From positions 1 to 48,095 of the forward strand of contig JAGQPW010000022.1 in assembly GCA_020426515.1 (NCBI GenBank): 48,095 bases of DNA. The letters run 5' to 3'. The notes beneath the pieces are model-generated. The model made no database searches, was not told where the DNA came from, and saw only the letters and a program-made list of their open reading frames with translations. This document shows, piece by piece, positions 1 to 10,079 of this stretch (position 1 is the stretch's first letter; every line of letters begins with the position of its first letter). The DNA comes from Planctomycetaceae bacterium. Lineage in GTDB: Bacteria > Planctomycetota > Planctomycetia > Planctomycetales > Planctomycetaceae. Made by a program: the position numbers and the translations under genes.

Positions 1-537
1 TCAACGACCATCGGTTTTCCGCATGGCGGGCATACCACGGCCATCAAACAGGCTGAAGCCGTCCGCGCTGTGGCTGACGGTTGCGAGGAACTGGACATGG
101 TGATCAACATCTCCAAGGCGATCAGCGGCGACTGGGACTACGTCCGCCAGGACATTCAGGCCGTCATCGATGTGGCTCACGATGCCGGACAAAAGGTCAA
201 GGTGATCTTTGAGAACTGCTATCTGAACGAGACTCAGAAAATTCACCTGTGCGAAATCTGCACCGAGTTGCAGGCCGACTGGGTCAAGACATCGACGGGG
301 TACGGCACGGGCGGGGCAACGCATGAGGATCTGAAGCTGATGCGGCAATATTCCGGGGAACAGGTTCAGGTTAAGGCGGCGGGGGGCGTCCGCACTTTTG
401 ATGACCTGCTGTCCGTCCGTGCGTTGGGGGTCACTCGTTGTGGAGCAAGTCGCACGAAGGAAATTCTTGATGTCTGCCGTGAGCGACTTCAGTTGACTCC
501 AATCGACGTCACCGCATCAGGGGCATCTGCATATTAG
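1..537 (+). CDS. deoC: Deoxyribose-phosphate aldolase, 5' end missing
   Basis: The reading frame is open from base 1, so the N-terminus lies outside the window. It would catalyse reversible cleavage of 2-deoxyribose 5-phosphate to glyceraldehyde 3-phosphate and acetaldehyde in deoxynucleoside catabolism. The visible part begins STTIGFPHGGHTT, then DMVINI, then VKTSTGYGTGGAT, whose lysine forms the Schiff base in this class I aldolase family, and ends with the phosphate-binding KAAGGVRTFDD and GASRT region. The stop is TAG at 535-537. It is followed by almost 600 bp without a gene, so it is probably the last gene of its transcript. Family identity is secure; only the N-terminus cannot be judged. 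Confidence 0.95.
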   Translation, partial: STTIGFPHGGHTTAIKQAEAVRAVADGCEELDMVINISKAISGDWDYVRQDIQAVIDVAHDAGQKVKVIFENCYLNETQKIHLCEICTELQADWVKTSTGYGTGGATHEDLKLMRQYSGEQVQVKAAGGVRTFDDLLSVRALGVTRCGASRTKEILDVCRERLQLTPIDVTASGASAY

Positions 538-1126
538 CGTTTCGGCGATCACAGGCTGACGACTGCCGATCCGTATCTCCGCGAACACGGAGGGGGCGAT
601 CGACGTGCGCGTTTCAAACGGCGTTCGCCCCCACTGCAGCCGTTCCCGGAGGTCGCATATTCGGCTGCGGCTCGAGAATTGGGCATACCTGTAGTGTCTG
701 TGCACGTTGCCGAATGGCAACAGTGTTCTGCGCAGCGGCAATGCGCCTCGCCACCCGCAGAATCCTCCGGGTCGCTGCATTGGGAATGACATGAGCACTG
801 CATCGGGAGAAGGTTGCGTTCCATAGCCCTCTTCCGTGAATTTCGTCCTAGAGTGAAACAGACATTCGTCCTTGAAGACGAATTCAATTGAGACGCAGTG
901 CAGCAAAATCTGGCCGCTTCGAAAGATGGAAGCTGCCGGCAGGCTTCCTCCCTCAGTGCTTAGACGCCACGCCCTCCGACATCAAACCATCCCCAATTGA
1001 TTCGCTACCGCGAGAAGACGTCTGTTCCTTGACCGAAATCAATGAACTTGTCCTTACAGCTCCAGCAATCTGTCGTGAATTGAATTCTGATTGCCTGCTC
1101 TTCACGACACCATTCGGGAGGGTCCC
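538..1126. other. Intergenic region, 589 bp, no gene seen
   Basis: Short open frames exist on both strands, but none has a plausible start with a ribosome binding site and none resembles a known family. Visible structure is the 592-632 hairpin and a second perfect 7-bp inverted repeat, ATTCGTC (864-870) and GACGAAT (877-883). The region should hold the promoter of the kinase gene at 1127. Confidence 0.5.
592..632 (+). terminator. GC-rich hairpin downstream of deoC
   Basis: The arms GGGGGCGA (592-599) and TCGCCCCC (625-632) are perfect complements around a 25-nt loop. It lies 55 bp after the deoC stop. No T-run follows, so it could be a Rho-assisted end or an mRNA-stabilising hairpin rather than an intrinsic terminator. 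Confidence 0.35.
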
Positions 1127-2578
1127 GTGTCCGACTGTTCATTTCGAGCGTTGATCGTTGATGACGATCCAACAACTCACCACCTGTTGCCACTCGCCTT
1201 TGGGCGAGAAGGATTCCTCTGCGATGTGGCCACAAGTGGAGCACAGGCGCTGGATCTGTGTCGCGAACGACGGTATGACGTGGTCGTGACGGACCTGGAC
1301 GTTCCCGATATGAATGGTCGGCGACTGGTGCGGGAACTGTTGTCCTGCATGTCGGGCAGCCGCATTATCGTTCACACTGCGGAGATCGCTCCGAAAATCG
1401 CCCGAGAACTCATCGCTGAAGGCGTGGACGATATTGTCTGCAAACCTCTCGACTACGCCCTGTTCGCCAGCAAGATCTGGGCGGTTCTCGTGCGGAACCA
1501 TCAGAAAGCCACGTATCAACCTTCAGACTGCGGAACTCAATTTGCAACGGGAAATCCGCTGGCATCGCAGGCACTGGGAGAACCGGATCGTGAGCGGGTT
1601 GGCAGCTTCCAGTTGAAACGCCAACTGGGGGCCGGTGCCATGGGCGAGGTGTACGAAGCCGAACAGTTTCCGCTGGGCCGCCCCTGCGCGATCAAACTCA
1701 TGAAAGCCAGTCTTTCTTCGGACTCGGTCGCCCGTGCCCGTTTCGAGCGTGAGGCACGTGCGGTCGCCGGGTTGTCGCACTGGAACACGGTTCGCGTGTT
1801 TGATTTCGGAGCCACATCTCATGGTCGGTTCTACTACGCGATGGAACTCGTCCCGGGCGAGTCACTTGAAGACATTGTTGCGGTCAGCGGTCCGCTTCCT
1901 CCGGAGCGGGTGATTCATCTGCTGCTGCAAACGTGTGATGCACTCCACGAAGCCCATCAGGTGGGGCTCATTCATCGGGATCTGAAACCGTCCAACATCA
2001 TGGCGGTTCGGGATCCGGGCCGATACGACGTGGTCAAAGTCGTCGACTTTGGTCTCGCCAAGGAATGTCTGTGCAAGAACCTCAACGATGTGACTGTGCT
2101 GACCCAGTCGGGGTCGATTTGCGGCTCCCCAGGGTACATGGCTCCAGAGCAAGTGCTGGAAAGTACCACGCTGGATCACCGCGTGGACATTTACTCGCTG
2201 GGAATCACGGCCTTCTTTCTGACAACCGGACGGCTGCCGTTTCCAGAGACCGCAACCGTTCGAACGCTGATGGCACATGTGAACGACAAAGTGCCGCATC
2301 CATCCACGATCAATCTCGACCTGCCGAAAGACCTGGAATGCGTGATTCTGAAGTGCCTGGAGAAGGCTCCGGAAGACCGCTTCGAGAGCGTTCAAAAACT
2401 TCGACAGGCCCTGGAACGGTGTGAGAGCGCCATGAAATGGACGCAGCGACAGGCCAAGCACTGGTGGGAGCAGGTTTACAGGGAAGACGCCGCTCGCGCA
2501 CGCTTCTGGCAAGACGACACATCACTCGTTCTGGCTTCGGAAATCCCTGTCGACAACGATCAGCTCGTTAAAGCATGA
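1127..2578 (+). CDS. Response-regulator receiver domain fused to a Ser/Thr protein kinase
   Basis: Start chosen as GTG 1127 because GGGAGGG lies 4 nt upstream (1116-1122); a TTG 36 bp earlier has no such site. Residues ~7-120 form a CheY-like receiver with the acidic pocket DDD, the phosphoacceptor in TDLDVPD (about D56) and K in VCKPL (about K106). After a ~40-residue linker comes a Hanks-type kinase with glycine loop LGAGAMGEVYEAE, lysine in AIKLMK, catalytic HRDLKPSN, DFG, and SPGYMAPEQ of the activation segment. All catalytic residues are present, so it should be an active soluble kinase gated by aspartate phosphorylation; no transmembrane segment or PASTA domain is seen. No histidine kinase is adjacent, so its phosphodonor is unknown. 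It converges on dxs, with 52 bp between stops. Confidence 0.92.
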   Translation: MSDCSFRALIVDDDPTTHHLLPLAFGREGFLCDVATSGAQALDLCRERRYDVVVTDLDVPDMNGRRLVRELLSCMSGSRIIVHTAEIAPKIARELIAEGVDDIVCKPLDYALFASKIWAVLVRNHQKATYQPSDCGTQFATGNPLASQALGEPDRERVGSFQLKRQLGAGAMGEVYEAEQFPLGRPCAIKLMKASLSSDSVARARFEREARAVAGLSHWNTVRVFDFGATSHGRFYYAMELVPGESLEDIVAVSGPLPPERVIHLLLQTCDALHEAHQVGLIHRDLKPSNIMAVRDPGRYDVVKVVDFGLAKECLCKNLNDVTVLTQSGSICGSPGYMAPEQVLESTTLDHRVDIYSLGITAFFLTTGRLPFPETATVRTLMAHVNDKVPHPSTINLDLPKDLECVILKCLEKAPEDRFESVQKLRQALERCESAMKWTQRQAKHWWEQVYREDAARARFWQDDTSLVLASEIPVDNDQLVKA

Positions 2579-2630
2579 AGCCTTCGGGAAACGAGCATTC
2601 TGTCAGATTGTTGCAGCTGACCACCGCGAA

Positions 2631-4535
<1,905 letters not shown>

Positions 4536-4682
4536 GGCCGTTCCATCGAATCGTGGGCGTATTCCGGACGCAACCTTGAATATTACTCAAACACAGCAAC
4601 CGTTGTCAGCTACATGGCTGGCATTTTCAGTGGCCACGCTGAATACCGGAAACTTCAGTGGCCACAGAGAACCGCGAAGACT

Positions 4683-5570
4683 TCAATGGTCTCGATGAAT
4701 CACGTAGGAGGCGATCTCACGCAGATACTTTGCCTGGTCGCCCAGCACTTCCAGTGCCCCAACGGCCCGGTCGATGAGTTCCACTGCCCGCTGACGGCTC
4801 GCTTCCAGTCCCAGCAGCGCCGGGTATGTCAGCTTGCCGTGCGAGGCGTCCTTGCGAACTCCTTTGCCCATCTTTTGCTCATCACCGACCTCGTCCAGTA
4901 AGTCATCCGCAATCTGAAAGGCCAGTCCAACAGATTCTCCGTAAATTCTCAGTCGTTCGAGGACTTCGGGCGATGCTCCGGCGATGCGGCCTCCCATCGT
5001 CAGAGAGGCACACAACAATCGTCCTGTCTTGCGGCGGTGAATTGCTTCCAGGTGGTCGATGTCACGAACACCAGCCGTCTCGGCTTCCAGATCTGCCTGC
5101 TGTCCCCCCACCATACCTTCCGGACCGGCTGCATTGGCCAGATCAACACAACACGCCGCAGCGACGGCCTTGTCGTCGAGGCCGCCGGCCAGCACCTCAA
5201 ATGCACGGGTCAGCAAGCCATCGCCAGCGAGAATGGCGGTCGCCTCGCCAAACTTGATGTGGCTGGTTGGCTGGCCGCGCCGCAAGTCGTCGTCATCCAT
5301 GGCGGGCAGATCGTCATGGATCAGGGAATACGTGTGAATCATTTCGATCGCGCAAGCCGCTGGGATGGCCTGCTTCCACGAACCGCCACACGCTTCACAC
5401 GCCAGGAGAACCAGCACCGGTCGCAGTCGCTTGCCACCGGCAAGGAGGCTGTACTGCATGGCCAGAGCGAGCTGTTCGGGGCAGGTTTCTGGCAGTTCGA
5501 GCGACTGTTTGAGAGTCTGTTCAAGATGCTCACGCAGGGACTGCAGATGTTGACTGGTCTCGGGGGACAT
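4683..5570 (-). CDS. ispA: Polyprenyl (farnesyl/geranylgeranyl) diphosphate synthase
   Basis: Short-chain trans-prenyltransferase of about 295 residues that elongates allylic diphosphates with isopentenyl diphosphate. It has GGKRLRPVL, the first aspartate-rich motif HDDLPAMDDDDLRRG with the two extra residues typical of bacterial FPP/GGPP synthases, the KTG motif in HRRKTGRL, and the second motif FQIADDLLDE. The ATG at 5570 starts at MSPETSQHLQ and gives the usual family length; the frame stays open 24 codons further upstream but with no recognisable protein. It precedes dxs on the same strand, making an isoprenoid precursor pair. Product chain length cannot be told from sequence alone. Confidence 0.92.
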   Translation of the reverse strand: MSPETSQHLQSLREHLEQTLKQSLELPETCPEQLALAMQYSLLAGGKRLRPVLVLLACEACGGSWKQAIPAACAIEMIHTYSLIHDDLPAMDDDDLRRGQPTSHIKFGEATAILAGDGLLTRAFEVLAGGLDDKAVAAACCVDLANAAGPEGMVGGQQADLEAETAGVRDIDHLEAIHRRKTGRLLCASLTMGGRIAGASPEVLERLRIYGESVGLAFQIADDLLDEVGDEQKMGKGVRKDASHGKLTYPALLGLEASRQRAVELIDRAVGALEVLGDQAKYLREIASYVIHRDH

Positions 5571-5809
5571 ACCTGATCGTGTCGTGACGGGAATGCGGGC
5601 GGGCGGTGTGCAGATTGAAACGGATTCGCCAGGGGATCGCAATGGACCGAGACAGCGCTCTCTTCGTCGTGGTGCCTGCAGATTTCGCGAATACCGAAGG
5701 CATCACAGGCGTCATGGGCGTTTGGTAAACTCATCCAGATCGGACCGTTGGCCCCCGCAGGCATGCGGGACATTCGGTCAGCAACTGTTGTATTCGTGGG
5801 AGATTCGAA

Positions 5810-6505
5810 GTGCAGGGCAGAGTTGTTTCGATTCAGGTGGGCAGGGTACAAGCGATGGTGTCGAGTGATCCCGGTCGTCCCGCATGGAATTCCGGAATCA
5901 TCAAGACCGCGGTAGCAGGTGACATCGAAGTTCGTGAGTTGGGACTGGTCGGGGATGAACAGGCGGATCTCGTTCACCATGGTGGTTCGGATAAAGCGAT
6001 CCTGGGATACGCGATCGATCATTATCCCGTCTGGAACGCAGAGCATCCGGACGCGGGCTTTGCTCCAGGAGGGTTTGGTGAGAATCTCACCATCGCCGGG
6101 CAGGACGAATCAACCTGCTGTATCGGGGACATTTACCGCATCGGAACCTGTCTGCTCCAGATCTCTCAGCCGCGACAACCCTGCTGGAAGCTGTCTCGAC
6201 GGTGGGGCCTGCCTCAACTCGCCGCTGATGTCCAGCGAAGCGGGCGGACGGGCTGGTACTTCCGAGTTTTGCAGCAGGGCCACATTGCGGCCGGGCAGAA
6301 TATTGAACTGGTGGATCGTCCGCATGCGGACATTTCGGTGACTTGGGCCAGTCGCGTGATGCACTCCAAGCCTCATGATCTTGCAAGTGACAAAATCCTC
6401 TGCGATTGTGCTGCCCTTTCCGAATCTTGGAAGTTAACATTGGCCAAACGTATTGGCGGGCACGCACTGAATGATGAGCCGCGACTCTTGGGGCCGAATC
6501 ACTAG
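5810..6505 (+). CDS. MOSC domain protein (YiiM-like)
   Basis: A 231-residue protein beginning at GTG 5810, with GGGAG about 7 nt upstream. It shows the MOSC pattern: GLVGDEQADLVHHGG near residue 46, GGFGENLTI around residue 95, and QPRQPCWKL containing the conserved cysteine proposed to carry sulfur for molybdenum-cofactor delivery. The family covers YiiM-like detoxifying reductase subunits and MOCO sulfurase C-terminal domains; the substrate here is unknown. It is transcribed divergently from ispA with a 239-bp shared upstream region. No molybdenum cofactor gene is nearby. Confidence 0.9.
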   Translation: MQGRVVSIQVGRVQAMVSSDPGRPAWNSGIIKTAVAGDIEVRELGLVGDEQADLVHHGGSDKAILGYAIDHYPVWNAEHPDAGFAPGGFGENLTIAGQDESTCCIGDIYRIGTCLLQISQPRQPCWKLSRRWGLPQLAADVQRSGRTGWYFRVLQQGHIAAGQNIELVDRPHADISVTWASRVMHSKPHDLASDKILCDCAALSESWKLTLAKRIGGHALNDEPRLLGPNH

Positions 6506-6576
6506 ATTAGTCTCTTGAAGGATCGTGCTAAAGCGCGTTCCCGCGCCTGATTCAGCGCAATATATTGAGGTCAGCT

Positions 6577-6984
6577 GTGGATTCATTGGCTCCAAAGCAG
6601 CAGTTTCTTGCCAGTCTCGATCGTTGTACCCAGTCGGCAGAATTCCTGACCGAGTTCTACGAGCATTTCATCAACTCGTCACAAGAAGTTCGGATCCACT
6701 TTGCGGGCACGAACATCGAGAAGCAAAGCCAGATGTTGCGGCGCTCTCTGCAATTGACGGCAGCAGCGACCACTGGAGACGCCACCGGATTGCGTGAACT
6801 GCGAGCCCGGGCTGAATCCCACGACCGCGATCACCTGAATGTTCGCCCCAAATTGTACGAACTGTGGCGGGTCAGCTTAATTGAAACGGCCCGCAGGTTT
6901 GACGATGCATGGGATCACGACGTGGAAGACGCGTGGAATCGCATTCTCGGCTACGTCATTAATCACATGACGCGACATTATTAG
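6577..6984 (+). CDS. Single-domain globin-like protein
   Basis: Start chosen as GTG 6577 because GAGGT lies 5 nt upstream (6567-6571). The 135-residue product is one all-helical globin domain. It has FLTEFYEHFINSS in the B helix region, the putative proximal histidine in ESHDRDHLNVRP followed by LYELW, and a C-terminal G/H helix region. The pattern HLNVRP-x-LYELW resembles small bacterial haemoglobins and the haem domain of flavohaemoglobins. No reductase or sensor output domain is attached. Likely role is binding of oxygen or nitric oxide, an inference from family. It lies 71 bp after the MOSC gene on the same strand and may be co-transcribed with it. Confidence 0.8.
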   Translation: MDSLAPKQQFLASLDRCTQSAEFLTEFYEHFINSSQEVRIHFAGTNIEKQSQMLRRSLQLTAAATTGDATGLRELRARAESHDRDHLNVRPKLYELWRVSLIETARRFDDAWDHDVEDAWNRILGYVINHMTRHY

Positions 6985-7069
6985 ACGTTGCTGAGAGCCC
7001 AGAGACGCGGGCGTAGCGGTACCGTGATGGGGTTTGCCCCCCAAGAACCTGCGGTACGGCCAATCGAGG

Positions 7070-7261
7070 TTACTCGATGACAGCTGCCGCTGCGGCGAGT
7101 TGCTGCCGCGCTTCGCTGAGTCGTGTGAGGCGTACCTGGTCGGCCTGCCGCACAGAGCATTGCGGATGCACCCCTGAACGGGAGTAGCTGTTTTCACCGC
7201 AAACGGGACAACGGGTGTGCCGTTGGCGCGGAATCAGAGGTTGTGGTTTCCGTGAAGACAT
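7070..7261 (-). CDS. Small CxxC (zinc-ribbon-like) protein
   Basis: A 63-residue basic protein with one metal-binding-like knuckle, CPVCGENSYSRSGVHPQC, and a helical alanine-rich tail. Function unknown. Start is ambiguous: ATG 7261 has AGGAG 11 nt upstream, whereas an in-frame GTG at 7267 has ideal 5-nt spacing and would add two residues. It is the last of four minus-strand genes (helicase, basic protein, cold-shock protein, this one) and is separated from the cold-shock gene by a strong perfect hairpin. Confidence 0.65.
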   Translation of the reverse strand: MSSRKPQPLIPRQRHTRCPVCGENSYSRSGVHPQCSVRQADQVRLTRLSEARQQLAAAAAVIE

Positions 7262-7317
7262 CGACACGACCACTCCTGTTTTGAAGTTGGGACTTCAGCA
7301 GCCCCGGTGATCGGTGT

Positions 7318-7347
7318 GGCCCGGAATTCCTGGAGGAATTCCGGGCC
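7318..7347 (-). terminator. Perfect 13-bp stem, 4-nt loop hairpin after the cold-shock gene
   Basis: The arms GGCCCGGAATTCC (7318-7330) and GGAATTCCGGGCC (7335-7347) are perfectly complementary around TGGA. It begins 25 bp beyond the cold-shock gene stop. There is no T-run on either strand, so it may act as a 3' stability hairpin or partial terminator between the cold-shock gene and the small CxxC gene. Confidence 0.55.
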
Positions 7348-7372
7348 GCCGATTCCAACTCGAGTCGGTGCG

Positions 7373-7570
7373 TCAAATGCGACGCACGTTCTCTGCGCGA
7401 GGTCCCTTAGGGCCGTTACCGGCGTTGTAGGAGACTCGCTGTCCTTCGCGCAGTTCTTCGAACCGAGCGCCTTCCACATTGGAGCTGTGGAAGAACATGT
7501 CTTTGCCCGATCCATCGTCGATGAATCCAAAGCCCTTATCCGTAATTCGCTTAATCGTGCCTTCTGCCAT
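7373..7570 (-). CDS. Cold-shock domain protein (CspA family)
   Basis: A 65-residue single cold-shock domain beginning MAEGTIKRI. RNP1-like KGFGFIDD and RNP2-like DMFFHSS carry the aromatic residues that stack on single-stranded RNA or DNA, and the end is GPKGPRAENVRRI. Length matches the family. The frame has an ATG four codons earlier (7582), so a four-residue longer start is possible; 7570 matches family N-termini. Likely an RNA chaperone in cold or growth-transition adaptation. The neighbours upstream, a DEAD-box RNA helicase and a small basic protein on the same strand, fit that role. Confidence 0.93.
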   Translation of the reverse strand: MAEGTIKRITDKGFGFIDDGSGKDMFFHSSNVEGARFEELREGQRVSYNAGNGPKGPRAENVRRI

Positions 7571-7702
7571 CAGTCGTTCCATTACTCTCAAGAACGTGCG
7601 GGTGACCCCCGTACCTGAAACACTCAGGTCCCGTTGATCACACATCAATATAAGTTCCACGTCGAAGGATCAGTCGACGCCTTTGCATTCGTTGCCAAAT
7701 GC

Positions 7703-7885
7703 TCACTCGCCGGAGACGTTGCGAGCATTCAAATCAGGTCGTAACTGCGGAACTGCGGGACCGAGCGAGGAAGAGTTCGGACCGTCCGACTTCCGTTGCT
7801 CGCGACGCGCCTGTTTTTCGCGCGCCTTGTCCTTCTTTTCCATTTCACGTTTGCGTTTGGCGTAGGTGTTCTGATTCTTCGCGAT
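7703..7885 (-). CDS. Small lysine/arginine-rich protein with an apparent AUC start codon
   Basis: The frame encodes 60 residues beginning (M)AKNQNTYAKRKREMEKK and continuing with a highly charged helix, then a proline-containing tail ending NVSGE before TGA (7703-7705). AKNxNTxAKRxREMEKK is, from memory, the start of a conserved small basic protein often found near cold-shock or helicase genes in planctomycetes and myxobacteria. The codon at the expected initiator is ATC (7885-7883), preceded by AGGAG (7893-7897) with 7-nt spacing. No in-frame ATG, GTG or TTG fits: the only in-frame ATG is 14 codons inside, and an upstream CTG (7912) has no ribosome site. It lies 63 bp after the helicase and 132 bp before the cold-shock gene. 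Confidence 0.7.
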   Translation of the reverse strand: MAKNQNTYAKRKREMEKKDKAREKQARREQRKSDGPNSSSLGPAVPQLRPDLNARNVSGE

Positions 7886-7948
7886 GGGTTTTCTCCTGAA
7901 AAAACAAGTCAGTTTTACAGTTCATCAATGGGACATCGAGCCCCAACC

Positions 7949-9352
7949 TTAGTCCTGTTTCGCAGCCCGCTGCCGTGGTGCCATCCCCTTGGGACGACGC
8001 TTGGCCTTCGGGCGAGAAGGTCGGCCTGCACTGGCGGTACTGCCGGCAGCAGGCTTTCCATTTCCGCTTCCACTTCCGTTGCTATGCCCAGAGCCAGAGC
8101 GTGGGCCGGAAGGCTTGCCGCCGCCCGAATAGGGACTGCGACCACGTGGTCCAGGGCGACGATTCGAAGCGGCAGCTTTGTGCCCGTACGACTTGGACGC
8201 CGGGTGTTCTTCGCGGGGAGGAGGTTCCGGCTGATTGGCAGCCAATGGAATCTTCTGTCCGATGAGTTGCTCAATTGCCCGCAGTTCGCGACGTTCGCTG
8301 GAACTGCAGAACGAAACGGCCATTCCGGATGCCCCGGCCCGTCCCGTTCGACCGATGCGGTGCACGTAGCTTTCCGGTTCATCGGGGATATCAAAGTTGA
8401 CGACGTGCGTGACACCGTCAACGTCGATTCCGCGAGCGGCCACATCGGTTGCGACGAGCACCTGAACGTGCTTGCGACGAAAAGCGTCGAGAGCCTTCTG
8501 GCGAGCTCCCTGCGACTTATTGCCGTGAATTGCCGTCGCTCGAAAGCCGCTGCGTTCGAGTTGTTCGGCCAGAGTGTTCGCTCCGCGTTTGGTGCGGGTG
8601 AAGACAACGGCCCGGTCGACACCTTCGCCGGTCAGCAGGTCTCGCAGGTAACCCTGCTTCGCACCCCGTTCGACAAACACAACCCGCTGATCAATCAGAT
8701 CGACGCTACGTGTTTCTGGCGTCACATTGACGGTCACTGGATCTTGAAGCAGGCTCTCAGAGAGTTCTGTGATTTTTGGTGGCAGAGTCGCAGAGAAAAA
8801 CAGTGACTGCCGATTCTGTGGCAGTTGTTTGATGATCCGCTTCAAATCGGGAAGGAACCCCATGTCCAGCATGCGGTCCGCTTCGTCGAGTACGAACACT
8901 TCGAGCTGGTCGAGCTGAATGTGTCCCTGATTCATCAGATCGAGCAGCCGGCCGGGAGTTGCCACAAGAATGTGGGCTCCGCGACTCAACATTCGAACCT
9001 GGTTTCCCTGTCCAACGCCACCATAGACAAGGGCTTGCCGCAGTCGCAGGTGGCGACCGTAGGTGGCAAAGCTCTCGCCGATCTGAATGGCCAGTTCCCG
9101 GGTGGGGGCCAGGATCAGTGCGTTGGGGCGATTGGGAACCGCTTTGCGGTTCTGTTTGCCCAGTCGATTCAGAATGGGCAGGGCGAACGCGGCTGTTTTG
9201 CCGGTCCCTGTCTGGGCGCTTCCCAGAATATCGCGACCTGCAATTGCAGGAGGCACAGTCTGTGCCTGAATTGGCGTGGGTGTGACGTAATTTTCTTCGG
9301 CCAGTGCACGTTGCAACGGGGCGATCAGTTCAAGTTCCGCAAAAGTCTTCAA
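7949..9352 (-). CDS. DEAD-box ATP-dependent RNA helicase (RhlE-like)
   Basis: Start chosen as TTG 9352 (LKTFAELELI), with AGGA 6 nt upstream, giving 467 residues. Motifs in order: Q motif with PTPIQAQ, Walker A AQTGTGKT, PTRELAIQ, TPGRLLDL, DEAD in VLDEADRMLDMGF, SAT, then ARGIDV and HRIGRTGRAG. The last ~100 residues are a low-complexity tail rich in Arg, Gly, Ser, Pro and Lys, as in RhlE/CsdA-type helicases, where it helps bind RNA. The likely role is unwinding structured RNA in ribosome assembly or cold adaptation, supported by the cold-shock gene downstream. Non-ATG starts recur in this cluster. Confidence 0.93.
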   Translation of the reverse strand: MKTFAELELIAPLQRALAEENYVTPTPIQAQTVPPAIAGRDILGSAQTGTGKTAAFALPILNRLGKQNRKAVPNRPNALILAPTRELAIQIGESFATYGRHLRLRQALVYGGVGQGNQVRMLSRGAHILVATPGRLLDLMNQGHIQLDQLEVFVLDEADRMLDMGFLPDLKRIIKQLPQNRQSLFFSATLPPKITELSESLLQDPVTVNVTPETRSVDLIDQRVVFVERGAKQGYLRDLLTGEGVDRAVVFTRTKRGANTLAEQLERSGFRATAIHGNKSQGARQKALDAFRRKHVQVLVATDVAARGIDVDGVTHVVNFDIPDEPESYVHRIGRTGRAGASGMAVSFCSSSERRELRAIEQLIGQKIPLAANQPEPPPREEHPASKSYGHKAAASNRRPGPRGRSPYSGGGKPSGPRSGSGHSNGSGSGNGKPAAGSTASAGRPSRPKAKRRPKGMAPRQRAAKQD

Positions 9353-10079
9353 TGGTGTTCCTAAAAATATTGTCAATGTCAGTCTCCCGACCACAGTCGA
9401 CCGCACAACGGTCCGCTGGTCGGAATGACACACGGTGAGCCCGGTGATCCCGATGCGGGAGAGAAGTTGGTTCTATCGCCCAAAGACAATGTGAGGCAGT
9501 CGAGACGACCTCGCTCTATCTGCAAGCGAAAGCAATCGCACCCCGATTGAGGTGCCGGGAATATGGCGAATCACTTCGACAGTTCCTCTGGAGTTCGCCG
9601 AGCTCGACCAGGCAGTACGCCCATCCGAAAAGCAAACGCCGCTAATGGGAATTCCGGACAAACAAGAAGGTCACAGAATTCATTGCGTCATAGACGCGAG
9701 CGGCTTTCCGATGCGGTTAACGAAACCGATGGTTGGCAGCACTTGGGTTACGGCGACATGCCGACTCAGGTGATACAGGGGACAGCGATGGCTCCAATTT
9801 TGGCCGTCTACCCCGCTTGGTCAGAGAACACAGCCAATTTATATGCTGCGCTTGCTTCTTCTCGACCAGATCGACAAGGCATCCCTGAGAAAAGGCCATG
9901 TCGAGACCTACTATACTTCAAGTCGACTGTGCCGCCTAGTCACATTCATGTGATTCGCGGGGCATCAGTCAGAATATCTGTACCGTTTGGACTCATTCGC
10001 TGCATAAGCCCGACAAGCGGGCAGGCCACGCCCCATGTACGCTGCCTGCCCCGCCCATCGTTGCGCGATCGGCTTCACA
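9353..10079. other. Long non-coding stretch upstream of the RNA helicase, 727 bp
   Basis: No convincing gene on either strand. A 62-codon minus-strand frame at 9473-9661 starts at TTG without a ribosome site, and a plus-strand frame at 9563-10219 runs into cysK and looks like chance. The stretch lies upstream of the helicase and downstream of cysK, so it must contain the cysK end and the helicase promoter, perhaps with a long 5' untranslated leader. GCCCG (10008-10012) and CGGGC (10018-10022) form a small hairpin 58 bp beyond the cysK stop. Confidence 0.5.

Noticed and set aside
9473-9661. A 62-codon minus-strand frame upstream of the helicase.
   Set aside because: TTG start without a ribosome site, mixed codon use and no recognised family; left as part of the non-coding stretch.
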